Positions 25,205-33,130 of a stretch of 64,000 nt of DNA are shown piece after piece. The stretch is from GCA-2737725 sp965229355 (GTDB taxonomy: Bacteria; Pseudomonadota; Alphaproteobacteria; Rhodospirillales; Rhodospirillaceae): the NCBI GenBank assembly GCA_965229355.1, contig OZ245869.1:3100001-3164000 (forward strand), read 5' to 3'. The position numbers and the translations under genes were made by a program. Below the pieces are notes generated by a model. That model saw only the letters and a list, made by a program, of their open reading frames with translations, searched no databases and was not told where the DNA came from. Numbering within the stretch: the first letter of the stretch is position 1; every line of letters begins with the position of its first letter.

Positions 25205-25936
25205 TTACGCCGTCCCAAACACGTTTTTAAATTCTTCGATCAGAACTTTATCAACGTCACTCATGCTCACCTTCACGCCTTGCGCATGAAGTGAGGTCAC
25301 GCCGAACTGGCTAATGCCGCAGGGAACAATCCCAGTGAAATGCGACAGGTCGGGGTTCACGTTAAGTGCAATGCCGTGAAAGCTAACCCAGCGGCGCACA
25401 CGGATTCCCAACGCAGCGATTTTATCTTCCTGCACTAAACCCAATTCATTCTTCCGCGCGACCCATAACCCAATGCGGCCTTCGCGGCGTTCGGCCTTTA
25501 CACCAAAGTGCGCGATGGTACAGATTAGCCATTCTTCCAGGTCGTGCACGTAGCAGCGGATATCGGGGCCGGGGGGCAGGGCGCGGCGCTTCAAATCCAT
25601 CATCACGTAACCCACCCGTTGGCCGGGGCCGTGGTAGGTGTACTGGCCGCCACGTCCCGCGTCATACACAGGGAAGCGGTCTGGGGTCAGCAGGTCATCG
25701 CGCTTGGCCGAGGTGCCAGCGGTGTAAAGTGGTGGGTGCTCCAGCAGCCAGAGTTCGTCCTCAGACCCAGCCCTGATCGCCTCAACTTTGGCCTCCATGG
25801 CGGCAAGGGCCTCAGGGTAGGCCACAAGACCGTCAGAATGCCGGATAGCAAGCGGTGCAGCGCCAGATGCGTCCCAGGGGCGCCAGCGGCTCTTTGGGGT
25901 GCAAGTGGGCCCCTGTTCGTTGGAATTGTCCTTCAT
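25205..25936 (-). CDS. lipB: Octanoyltransferase
   Basis: Transfers octanoyl groups from octanoyl-ACP to lipoyl domains of dehydrogenase complexes (first step of lipoate synthesis). The 243-residue protein has WLLEHPPLYTAGTSA, RGGQYTYHGPGQ (substrate loop), a catalytic Cys in GIVPCGI and the conserved Lys of KIAALGIRVRRW. About 25 N-terminal residues before the domain are variable. Stands alone; convergent with the DUF1838 gene. Confidence 0.95.
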   Translation of the reverse strand: MKDNSNEQGPTCTPKSRWRPWDASGAAPLAIRHSDGLVAYPEALAAMEAKVEAIRAGSEDELWLLEHPPLYTAGTSAKRDDLLTPDRFPVYDAGRGGQYTYHGPGQRVGYVMMDLKRRALPPGPDIRCYVHDLEEWLICTIAHFGVKAERREGRIGLWVARKNELGLVQEDKIAALGIRVRRWVSFHGIALNVNPDLSHFTGIVPCGISQFGVTSLHAQGVKVSMSDVDKVLIEEFKNVFGTA

Positions 25937-26149
25937 GGGCTTATAATTAAAGGCAAAGCGGGCTTTTCACGAGCCCCATATGGGCATGCCAGCCCTGCCC
26001 AGAGATGAGTGTTGCTAACCCTTTGAAGTGGGCGCGGTTTGGGCCAGTGGACTTTAGTTGCACAAGGGGGGCCGATTTGGTATTCCCCGGCCCCTTACCA
26101 GGGTCCTTCACCGGACTTGGGGCGCTTGCCCCTTAAAACCCGATACCGT

Positions 26150-26234
26150 GCGGTCGTGGCGGAAATGGTAGACGCGCAGCGTTGAGGTCGCTGTGAGGCA
26201 ACTCGTGAAGGTTCGATTCCTTTCGACCGCACCA
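26150..26234 (+). tRNA. tRNA-Leu (anticodon GAG)
   Basis: An 85-nt cloverleaf. Acceptor GCGGTCG pairs with CGACCGC; D stem GCG/CGC; anticodon stem CAGCG/CGCTG closes the loop TTGAGGT with anticodon GAG; a long variable arm (TGAGGCAACTCG) marks a class II leucine tRNA; T loop TTCGATT; ACCA end encoded. It reads CUC and CUU. Six Ts follow directly (26235-26240). No copy of its 3' end was found downstream, so no att site is called. Confidence 0.95.
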
Positions 26235-26485
26235 TTTTTTCAAAATGATACGTTGAGCTATAAAGATAATTGTAAGCGCTCACTTATTCTTATCCTCCGC
26301 ATCGTCCACCTTTCATGCTGAGAGCCGGTATGCTGATTTGGCTCACTGTCACGTCCACGCGGCCGACCAGGTGTCGTAATTACGGCTGATGGTTTCCTAG
26401 TGTGTGAGTGTGAAGCCCAGCGATGCGATCAGGCGAGGCCAATTGAAAAGACACGATGGAGGTATTTCCATTATGTCACTGGTCT
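26235..26485. other. 251-bp gap after tRNA-Leu
   Basis: After the T-run no ORF is convincing on either strand. Near the 3' end of the VIT gene an imperfect hairpin (AAAGAC at 26449-26454 pairing with GTCTTT at 26483-26488, inner ATGGA/TCCAT) could terminate the minus-strand operon. Otherwise I see nothing recognisable. Confidence 0.4.
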
Positions 26486-27181
26486 TTAAACCGCCGTTCC
26501 AAATAAAGAACCGATACCTGCCGTCAGGGCCATTGCGAGGGCGCCCCAAAATGTGACGCGTACCATTGCCCTGAACACACGAGCGCCGCCAGCCCGGGCG
26601 CCTATAGCTCCGAGCAAAGCCAAAAACAGGAGAGAGGTGATCGAAACGACTGGGACGAGAAGTGACGGGGGGGATAGTAAAACCATAATCAGCGGCAAAG
26701 CGGCCCCGGCGGAAAAGGTGGCCGCTGACGTAAACGCAGCCTGAATGGGACGTGCGCTCGTTATCTCAGAAATCCCTAACTCTTCACGGGCGTGTGCTCC
26801 AAGCGCGTCTTTCGCCATGAGTTGATCGGCAACCTGCAATGCGAGATCGCGCTCCACCCCTCGGCTAATATAGAGGTCCGCCAATTCGGCACGCTCAAAA
26901 GCTGGTTGGCTTGCAAGCTCAGCTCGCTCCCGAGCGAGGTCTGCCAGTTCAGTGTCCGACTGCGAACTTACCGAGACATACTCGCCAGCCGCCATAGACA
27001 TGGCGCCGGCAACTAACCCCGCAACACCCGTGATTAGAAGTGCTGATCCGGTTTCTGATGCCGACGCGACGCCGACAATTAAGCTCGCAGTGGAAACGAT
27101 ACCGTCGTTTGCGCCGAGAACTGCGGCGCGTAACCATCCTATGCGCTCAACCCGGTGTCGTTCGTTATGTGAGCGGCTCAC
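26486..27181 (-). CDS. VIT/CCC1-family metal transporter
   Basis: A 231-residue membrane protein of the VIT1/CCC1 family, which moves Fe2+ or Mn2+, usually out of the cytosol. First helix has GANDGIVSTASLIVGVASA, the second GAMSMAAGEYVSVSSQ with the conserved Gly and Glu metal residues; the cytoplasmic metal-binding domain spans about 75-140 and three helices follow. Start is GTG at 27181, immediately after the stop of the cytochrome b gene, so translation is coupled. Last gene of a three-gene operon. Use as an iron or manganese exporter is an inference. Confidence 0.9.
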   Translation of the reverse strand: MSRSHNERHRVERIGWLRAAVLGANDGIVSTASLIVGVASASETGSALLITGVAGLVAGAMSMAAGEYVSVSSQSDTELADLARERAELASQPAFERAELADLYISRGVERDLALQVADQLMAKDALGAHAREELGISEITSARPIQAAFTSAATFSAGAALPLIMVLLSPPSLLVPVVSITSLLFLALLGAIGARAGGARVFRAMVRVTFWGALAMALTAGIGSLFGTAV

Positions 27182-27910
27182 TTACTTCGGCCTATCAGCT
27201 GGAGGACTAGCGAATGTCTTTCGCCCACTGAACATGGCTGAGACAATATTGCCGCCGTGTTTCAACTCCGTCAGGACGACCGCAAGAATATGTAAGGCGA
27301 TAAGGCCGAGCAGCACGAAGTACATAATCTCATGCGTTTCCACGACAGGAGCTCGCATATCGCGCATTGCCTTATAAGCTTCGGGATCGACCGTTTCAGG
27401 CGCGTAAGGCCTGACTTGGCTTGGATCCAATCCACTTGCGGCAACGTCCGCCGCGATGGTCGTTCCAAATGGCGGCATGTAGAGGTCAGTTCCGGCCAAT
27501 ATAAGCCCGGTGGCACCTTGGATAATTAAAACACCAAGCAACACTGTGACTGCTATGCGTCCCAGAGGGGTATGGCCGATGTAGTTCACGACGCGGCCCT
27601 CGCGGATTGCTGAAATCTCGTCAGCCAGTTGGGTTGCATATCCGCTACCGAAAGGGAGGACGGCCCGCCAGCGTGCATAAGGCCCGCCGATAAATCCCCA
27701 TATTAATCGCCAGAGGAGATTGAACACGAAGACGTAGCCAATCCACACATGGGTCGTCTTAAGAATGATCTTGCCGTCGTTAGGCACGCCGAGGGCGTTA
27801 GCCTGAAGAATAGCCGTGCCGACGGCGATCAGACCAAGAACGCAGATGACATTCAGCCAGTGGAAAACGCGCGTGGTGGCATCCCATACTTTGTATTCAT
27901 GCATGTTCAC
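27182..27910 (-). CDS. Cytochrome b/b6-domain protein (Ni/Fe-hydrogenase b-type like)
   Basis: A 242-residue di-haem b-type cytochrome of the PF01292 type with four transmembrane helices. Candidate haem ligands are His in VFHWLNV, TTHVWIGYVF, ETHEIMYF and ALHILAV. Start is GTG at 27910 or the ATG two codons on; it overlaps the upstream gene's stop by 3 nt. No hydrogenase or c-type cytochrome partner is encoded nearby, so the redox partner is unknown. Its stop abuts the VIT gene. Confidence 0.86.
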   Translation of the reverse strand: MNMHEYKVWDATTRVFHWLNVICVLGLIAVGTAILQANALGVPNDGKIILKTTHVWIGYVFVFNLLWRLIWGFIGGPYARWRAVLPFGSGYATQLADEISAIREGRVVNYIGHTPLGRIAVTVLLGVLIIQGATGLILAGTDLYMPPFGTTIAADVAASGLDPSQVRPYAPETVDPEAYKAMRDMRAPVVETHEIMYFVLLGLIALHILAVVLTELKHGGNIVSAMFSGRKTFASPPADRPK

Positions 27911-28470
27911 GGAATGCCATCCTTTTTTGCGGGGGTGTGAAAAAATAGCATGAACAGCGCGAGCGGTCGCTTGAAGAGAATGAGATAGGAAACATGAGTG
28001 ACTATGAGAAGCATAAGCAAATTCGCTAGTGCCTCATGAACTTCGCCTACAAAACCCTCGTCGTCATGCCTATCGTCGTCTGCGTCTCGTCCAGAACCAC
28101 GACCACTATCCGCAAGGGCCGCGCTACCAATTGCCTGGTCTGCCATGCCAATAGAGTGGCCCTGGTCCATGGCAATGCCGGTCAGCGTAACGGCGATCAG
28201 ACACGCCGCGATTCCTAAAAGAAGCGTCCGGCTGATTGCCGGATGCGCTATGGCAGTGGAAAGGCGCAAGCCATCGAAGTGCGGATAAAACCGCATGAGG
28301 CCCAATTGTGGGACGCCGGTAAGGGCCCATGCGAGCCGCATGAGGATTATGGCCGTGACCCCATATCCGAGCCAAGCGTGGAATATGTTGTCGTCGCCAG
28401 TGACATAGGCGAGGACCACGAGAAGGGCGAGTATCGCGTGGTAGGAACGCAATCTGTGCATAACCTGCAT
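27907..28470 (-). CDS. Cytochrome b/b6-domain protein, shorter
   Basis: A 187-residue b-type cytochrome with four predicted helices. Histidines that could hold haem are in SYHAILAL, IFHAWLGYG, EVHEALAN and VTHVSYLIL. Between helices 3 and 4 lies a charged loop rich in Asp and His (GRDADDDRHDDEG) that may bind metal. GGGGAGGCGGG upstream of ATG 28470 gives good initiation. First gene of the operon with a second cytochrome b and the VIT transporter, which suggests a membrane redox step tied to iron or manganese handling. Confidence 0.84.
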   Translation of the reverse strand: MQVMHRLRSYHAILALLVVLAYVTGDDNIFHAWLGYGVTAIILMRLAWALTGVPQLGLMRFYPHFDGLRLSTAIAHPAISRTLLLGIAACLIAVTLTGIAMDQGHSIGMADQAIGSAALADSGRGSGRDADDDRHDDEGFVGEVHEALANLLMLLIVTHVSYLILFKRPLALFMLFFHTPAKKDGIP

Positions 28471-28717
28471 GGAAAAACCCGCCTCCCCTTAACCCCTGGC
28501 TGCCGAATTGGTCTGACCGCGCTTCTGCACCCATCAGGTTGTTAGTTTACGGCATCGTTTTGGATTATTCGAGTGTGGTTGGTCTTGGACTATGAGGCCA
28601 GCGGGGCGGCGTTCTATAGCCGAGCGCCGAATGTATGGCACATTGCTCCCGAATGTCGGTTGGCAAGCCATTCAGAACTCTCGAATTTACAAAGCAGCTC
28701 CTGCGTATGGGGAGCGC

Positions 28718-29467
28718 TTACTCTCTTCCCATACGTGGGGGAGGCCAACTCAGGCTCTTATCCTCGATATGATAGGTTTTGTCGGCGCAGGCTTTGTTGT
28801 CCAGACAGCTGACCGTCAGTTGTGCGAGGTCTATGCGTGTCATGGGCGTCAGCACCGTTTGATCTTCCGTCAGCTTGGCTTTGCCAGTCGCAGGCGTATC
28901 AGACGGCCACACGCGGCTGTTACGGATGATCGCATAGGTCACGCCGCTTTTTTTCAGCAGCTCTTCGCCGACCCCCTGATCTTTCAAACGGTCCAAGAGG
29001 CCAGGAACCTTCTCCCAGCCCAAGGTGGGGAAATTTTTTGCGTTGTCACCGGCGCCGACGGCGCTTTGATGGATGATCTGTTTGACGCCCGTGGCCTTCG
29101 CATGGGTGGCCAAGCTGCCCATGATCTTTTCATAGAAATGAAGATCGTTCGTTTCAACCCGCACGGTATTAAAGACGGCGCGGTAGGGCTTGGCTTTCAG
29201 CGCTGCAGCAATATCGGCGTCATTCACCAGATCACCGATGACGTAATCGACCTTTAAGCCTGCCAGTAAATCACGCTTCGAATCGGGGCGCACAAACACG
29301 GTGACGTCTTCGCCCTTGGCCACCAATAGCTTCACCACTTCAGCGCCTAGTTGGCCTGTGCCACCCAGCACCAAAATCGGCCCTTTGGTTTGGGCGATTG
29401 CATTGTTTGAAGTAAAGGCAAAGCACGCTGTCAGTGCTGCAATGAATGTGCGCCGAAGAAGTGTCAT
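28718..29467 (-). CDS. NmrA-like NAD(P)-binding protein with signal peptide
   Basis: A 249-residue atypical SDR. Residues 1-25 (to NNAIA) form a clear Sec signal peptide with an Arg pair and hydrophobic core; the Rossmann fold starts at once with ILVLGGTGQLGAEVV (GGTGxxG). Further family marks are VFVRPDSKRD, YVIGDLVND and IIHQSAVGAG. The usual active-site Tyr is not evident, so it may bind rather than reduce. Export of an NAD(P)-binding fold is unusual; the SDR at 3450 shows the same design. Isolated gene. Function unknown. Confidence 0.8.
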   Translation of the reverse strand: MTLLRRTFIAALTACFAFTSNNAIAQTKGPILVLGGTGQLGAEVVKLLVAKGEDVTVFVRPDSKRDLLAGLKVDYVIGDLVNDADIAAALKAKPYRAVFNTVRVETNDLHFYEKIMGSLATHAKATGVKQIIHQSAVGAGDNAKNFPTLGWEKVPGLLDRLKDQGVGEELLKKSGVTYAIIRNSRVWPSDTPATGKAKLTEDQTVLTPMTRIDLAQLTVSCLDNKACADKTYHIEDKSLSWPPPRMGRE

Positions 29468-29693
29468 GTGCGAATAGTCCCCTACGGTGATGAAGTGGTT
29501 GTCATGCTAGCGCAACGCGCACGAAAAAAGTTTGCGTCTTTGATGGGGCGCCTCACTTTCGCTTGATCGTAGGCTTATAAAGGTCTAGGGCAGGTGTGCA
29601 GACGCCGCACCATTCGGATGCGTCGCCAGCCCCACATCAGCCATACCATTCCATCCTGTTTAGGGGTGGACGATTGTTCGACGAGGTGCCGCC

Positions 29694-29783
29694 ATGCCCA
29701 AGCTGAAGCGCATCACCCTCTATGTCGCAGGCATTCGCGTTGCCGCGTGTGCGGGGCGTCGCATGTTCCGTCATCTCGATTAG
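29694..29783 (+). CDS. Possible 29-residue leader ORF upstream of mgtE
   Basis: ATG at 29694 has GAGG at 29683-29686 (7-nt spacing) and runs to TAG at 29783, 11 nt before mgtE. The peptide starts MPKLKRITLYVAGIRVAACA and ends in a basic segment. E. coli mgtA has a regulatory leader peptide, but this one lacks the Pro-rich stretch of MgtL. It may be a regulatory uORF or chance. The rest of 29468-29693 shows no other gene. Confidence 0.35.
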   Translation: MPKLKRITLYVAGIRVAACAGRRMFRHLD

Positions 29784-29794
29784 CTGCGTGCCCT

Positions 29795-31192
29795 ATGGCT
29801 GAACCTGTTGCCCACCGCCAACTGTCGCAAGAGACCGAAGATGCCTTCGGCCTTGATGCGTCGTTCGTGGAAGAGGTGGCGGCAGGTTTGCGGGCTGATA
29901 ATCGCGATCGTGTACGCGAGTTGGTGGCCGACCTGCATTACGCCGACATGGCGGACTTGCTGGAACGCTTAGACGCCGAAGACCGCCGGTTGCTGGTGGA
30001 AAGCATCCGCGAAGATTTTAATGCCGACGTGTTGCCCGAATTGGCCGAGGAAGTGCGCGACGAAGTGATGAACGCTCTGGGCTTCGAGGATTTCGCAGCC
30101 GCGCTGACAGAACTGGATTCGGACGATGCGGTGTATGTCGCATCTAAGCTAACGCCTGAAGAGCGCGCCCAAGTCGCGGCACGCATGCCCCAAGCGGTGC
30201 GCATGCTGATCGAGCAGGGCCTGGCGTACGAAGAAGACTCGGCTGGCCGTTTGATGCAGCGCGAGTTCGTGGCGGTGCCAAATTATTGGACCGTCGGCGA
30301 AACCATCGACTACATGCGCGCCGTGCAGAACATCCCCGAGAAGTTTTATGCGGTGTTCGTTGTAGATGCGCGCAACCGTCCGCAAGGGCTGGTGGAACTG
30401 GCACGGTTGCTGCGTGCTAAACGTCCAGACCGCATGCGCGATTTAGTGGACGAAGATGTTGAAGTCATTGCGCTGGATATGGATAAGGAAGACGTGGCCT
30501 TCCTGTTCAAGCAGCGCAACTTGGTGACGGCCCCGGTGATTGATAAATCTGGCCGTCTTGTTGGACAAATCACCATCGATGACATCGTCGACGTCATCGA
30601 AGAAGAAGCCGAAGAAGACATTCTGAAAATGGCCGGTGTCGGTAATGCCGAAGTGTCCAGCCTTTACAGCGCCATTATGCGCACGGCCACATCGCGCTTT
30701 CCGTGGCTGGGGATCAATCTGGTGACGGCGTTTATCGCATCATCGGTTGTGGGGTTGTACGAAGACTCAATTGCAAAGCTGGCCGCGCTTGCAGTTTTAA
30801 TGCCGATTGTCGCTGGCATGGGCGGCAATGCTGGGACGCAAACGCTGGCCACAGCTGTACGCGCGCTGGCCACACGCGAACTCAATTCAAGTAACGCCTT
30901 GCGCGTCACTGGCCGCGAATTGTTTGTAGGCGTGATTAACGGCTTGCTGTTTGCGACCATTGTGGGGGCGATTGCGTACCTCTGGTTTCACGACATGTTC
31001 CTGGCCTTGGCGATTGCCGGCGCGATGCTGATTAATCTGACTGTCGCGGGGTTTGCGGGCATTATGATCCCGCTCACGTTACATAAAATGGGGGCCGATC
31101 CGGCCGCTTCCGCGGGCGTATTTCTGACGACAGTCACTGATATTGTCGGGTTTTTCACGTTCTTAGGGCTGGCCACGCTGATCGTGCTGTAA
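29795..31192 (+). CDS. mgtE: Magnesium transporter MgtE
   Basis: A 465-residue Mg2+ channel. Start is ATG 29795 (MAEPVAHRQLSQE); in-frame codons upstream read as low-complexity Cys/Arg-rich sequence and overlap the short ORF. Domains: MgtE N superhelix (about 30-140, LADLHYADMADLLERLDAED), two CBS domains (about 140-265, GRLMQREFVAVP, LVGQITIDDIVDVIEEE), a plug helix and five transmembrane helices (about 285-460) with GMGGNAGTQTLATAVRALA and DPAASAGVFLTTVTDI. The N and CBS domains sense cytosolic Mg2+ and close the pore. Complete. Confidence 0.95.
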   Translation: MAEPVAHRQLSQETEDAFGLDASFVEEVAAGLRADNRDRVRELVADLHYADMADLLERLDAEDRRLLVESIREDFNADVLPELAEEVRDEVMNALGFEDFAAALTELDSDDAVYVASKLTPEERAQVAARMPQAVRMLIEQGLAYEEDSAGRLMQREFVAVPNYWTVGETIDYMRAVQNIPEKFYAVFVVDARNRPQGLVELARLLRAKRPDRMRDLVDEDVEVIALDMDKEDVAFLFKQRNLVTAPVIDKSGRLVGQITIDDIVDVIEEEAEEDILKMAGVGNAEVSSLYSAIMRTATSRFPWLGINLVTAFIASSVVGLYEDSIAKLAALAVLMPIVAGMGGNAGTQTLATAVRALATRELNSSNALRVTGRELFVGVINGLLFATIVGAIAYLWFHDMFLALAIAGAMLINLTVAGFAGIMIPLTLHKMGADPAASAGVFLTTVTDIVGFFTFLGLATLIVL

Positions 31193-31341
31193 CCGGTGTC
31201 GTCTTATGGCCGATACAATTGCGGCTGAAATCTGGCCGGGTTCATCAGATGTGCATTTGCGAATGCATTTGATGTCAGACAGGGTTTTACAGCCCCCTAA
31301 ATCGGGGTAGAGTAAGCCCTTACGCTAAGGACCGTTCTGGG

Positions 31342-31833
31342 ATGTCTGATCAAACAGTTAAGTTTATTACGCCGCCGAATAATCTTCGGAAAAAGCAGAT
31401 CGATGCGGGCGTATCTCTGACGATCGATCCCAGCCTCGTCGGTGCCGCTGAAAACAAAATCGGCGCGATGAAGGGCGACTATCTGAAATGGGTTCATGGC
31501 GATCTGGATCAGCTCAATGAACTGTGCGAACTGGCGATCAAAGATAAAGCCAATCGCCCGGCGCATATCGAAAATCTCTACAACAAGACGGTCGAGATTA
31601 AAGGGCAGGGCGGTAGCTTTAACTACGCGCTGATGACCCAGGTTGGCAGTCAGCTGTGTAGGTTCATCGAAATCCAAGGTAACGATCTGGATGATCCGCG
31701 CATGGATATCGTGAAGTTGCACGTTGAAACGTTGCGGCTGGTGATCGCGCAGAAGATGGAAGGCGACGGCGGTGCCATGGGCCCGAAGTTGTTGACTGGC
31801 TTGGCGCTCGCGATCAAGAAAGTAACGGGCTAG
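31342..31833 (+). CDS. Hpt-like four-helix protein lacking the phospho-histidine
   Basis: A 163-residue soluble, mainly helical protein. The segment VEIKGQGGSFNYALMTQVG looks like the HxxKG region of histidine phosphotransfer domains, but Val occupies the place of the phospho-accepting His. Its N-terminus (FITPPNNLRKK) and GDGGAMGPKLL end look like an alphaproteobacterial conserved family sometimes linked with chemotaxis genes; this is from memory and uncertain. AAGGA precedes the ATG. It may act as a decoy or structural partner in a phosphorelay. A hairpin spans its stop codon. Confidence 0.6.
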   Translation: MSDQTVKFITPPNNLRKKQIDAGVSLTIDPSLVGAAENKIGAMKGDYLKWVHGDLDQLNELCELAIKDKANRPAHIENLYNKTVEIKGQGGSFNYALMTQVGSQLCRFIEIQGNDLDDPRMDIVKLHVETLRLVIAQKMEGDGGAMGPKLLTGLALAIKKVTG

Positions 31834-31840
31834 GCCCGTT
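31824..31840 (+). repeat. Hairpin across the stop codon
   Basis: AACGGGC (31824-31830), loop TAG (the stop codon of the Hpt-like gene), GCCCGTT (31834-31840). Perfect 7-bp stem, only TTTCAC after it, so at best a weak terminator. Confidence 0.45.
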
Positions 31841-31866
31841 TCACATCCTTAATTTATCAAAGACTC

Positions 31867-33090
31867 TTAGTTGATAGGCGTCATCGCTTCCCAGCGGCGG
31901 TATCCTTCAACGCCCGCAATCACGATACCGTCAAAGCCCATATCCAATAGGCCAGAGTAAGTCTTCCCAAAGATCGCTTTCCAGGCTGGGTTCCAGAACT
32001 CGACGTTATATTTGCCGGGATTCTGACGATCGAGCGACGTCAACCATGATGGATTTCCCACCTGCCATTCGCGCTGCCAGTAATAAGAATCGTTGGACGC
32101 TTGGCCGATATCGATCCACGCCATCACTAAACGACGTGCGCCGAGCTTCTTGTATTTTAAGCTGTTCACTTCAGCTTTCGTCAGTGCTTGATTGCCGTTG
32201 TAGAAGCCCGAGATCACCACTACGTCGTGATTGGTGTTGCGCAATGCTTCCAGCCAATTGCCTTTGCTGCCGAATTTACGACTATTGAGGTTCACCAGCA
32301 TGCTGCGCGCTGCATTCAGGTTCTCAACGCTGTAAGGATTTTCAGGGTTCGGACGTGCGGCGGGAATATCCGCGAACTTTTTATCCATATCCGTGTCGAC
32401 GTGCGCGACGATACGGTCCTTGCGCGCCATTTCAACGGCTTGCTGTGCGCGCTCTTCCGGACAGTGGTCAATAGAGAGGGCTTTTAGCGAGTCATTGCGC
32501 GAGGCTTGCACGTCAGATAACGGCACGCGGATCGGAGCGCAGTAAAAGCCATCCAGAATAAAGCCGTTCACGCGCTGCTGATAACGGCGCATCGGAAAAC
32601 CAACCGGTAACTCAGACTCACCGGCTGTCGCAGCTTTGAAATCTTCCGGGCGGCGCAGTTCGGTCAGGTCTACTTCGCGCTGGCCCCATGTGAATAAATC
32701 AAAGCCGCCAAACGTGACGACCGTGAAACTGGGGGAGCGCGTATGTCCAAATGTCGCTAACTCCTCGACAATCTTGCGCATCTCGTCGCGGTAGTTGGGG
32801 ATTTGGTTGAGCGGAATGTTCAAGATGATGTTGGTATCACCCAACAGTTCTTTGGTACGGTCAGGCAATTCCGGCGCCACGGTTTTGATCGACGTAATAT
32901 CGTCTTGCGGTTTAAGTTCCGGAATGTCTTCGGGCTCCAACGGCTCTTCGTTGGCTTCGCCACCTTCCAAGTTTGCCCCTGGTGGTGGCCCACGCGGACG
33001 CTGGTCCTGCTGCGCCGTCGCTGCGGTGATGTTCAGCGACAAGCCGAGAATAAGAGCCAGAAAAAGATGATTGCGGCGCATCATGAACAT
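31867..33090 (-). CDS. TM1410/GH114-like secreted putative glycoside hydrolase
   Basis: A 407-residue protein. Start is placed at 33090 (MFMMRRNHLFLALILGL), giving a signal peptide ending TAATAQ; a longer frame to 33150 would overlap the upstream gene. A Pro/Glu-rich linker (about 25-70) precedes a TIM-barrel-like domain with VVVISGFYN, RRLVMAWIDIGQASNDSYYW, YNVEFWNPAWKAIFG and LLDMGFDGIVIAGVEGY, as in the TM1410 family with GH114-type endo-alpha-1,4-polygalactosaminidases. Asp in AWIDIG and in GFDGIV are candidate active-site residues. Substrate not known; a role in cutting amino-sugar polysaccharide is an inference. Confidence 0.75.
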   Translation of the reverse strand: MFMMRRNHLFLALILGLSLNITAATAQQDQRPRGPPPGANLEGGEANEEPLEPEDIPELKPQDDITSIKTVAPELPDRTKELLGDTNIILNIPLNQIPNYRDEMRKIVEELATFGHTRSPSFTVVTFGGFDLFTWGQREVDLTELRRPEDFKAATAGESELPVGFPMRRYQQRVNGFILDGFYCAPIRVPLSDVQASRNDSLKALSIDHCPEERAQQAVEMARKDRIVAHVDTDMDKKFADIPAARPNPENPYSVENLNAARSMLVNLNSRKFGSKGNWLEALRNTNHDVVVISGFYNGNQALTKAEVNSLKYKKLGARRLVMAWIDIGQASNDSYYWQREWQVGNPSWLTSLDRQNPGKYNVEFWNPAWKAIFGKTYSGLLDMGFDGIVIAGVEGYRRWEAMTPIN

Positions 33091-33130
33091 TTTGCGTAAA
33101 AGCTTAAGTCTCGGGTTGCATTTTTTTGAA

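Noticed and set aside
26058..26086. TTGCAC-17-TATTCC as promoter of tRNA-Leu
   Set aside because: Only three of six bases match in each hexamer.
26150..28545. Genomic island with att sites at tRNA-Leu
   Set aside because: No repeat of the tRNA 3' end, no integrase and no mobility gene was found. The operon may still be acquired, but an island cannot be claimed.
28704..28735. Inverted repeat CGTATGGGGA/TTCCCATACG at the end of the NmrA-like gene as a terminator
   Set aside because: One mismatch, a 12-nt loop and no T-run on either strand; partly inside the coding end.
28592..29257. 221-codon plus-strand frame over the NmrA-like gene
   Set aside because: No recognisable domains; the opposite strand has signal peptide and Rossmann motifs.
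29468..29794. Magnesium riboswitch (M-box) upstream of mgtE
   Set aside because: No recognisable M-box core or terminator/anti-terminator stems were seen.
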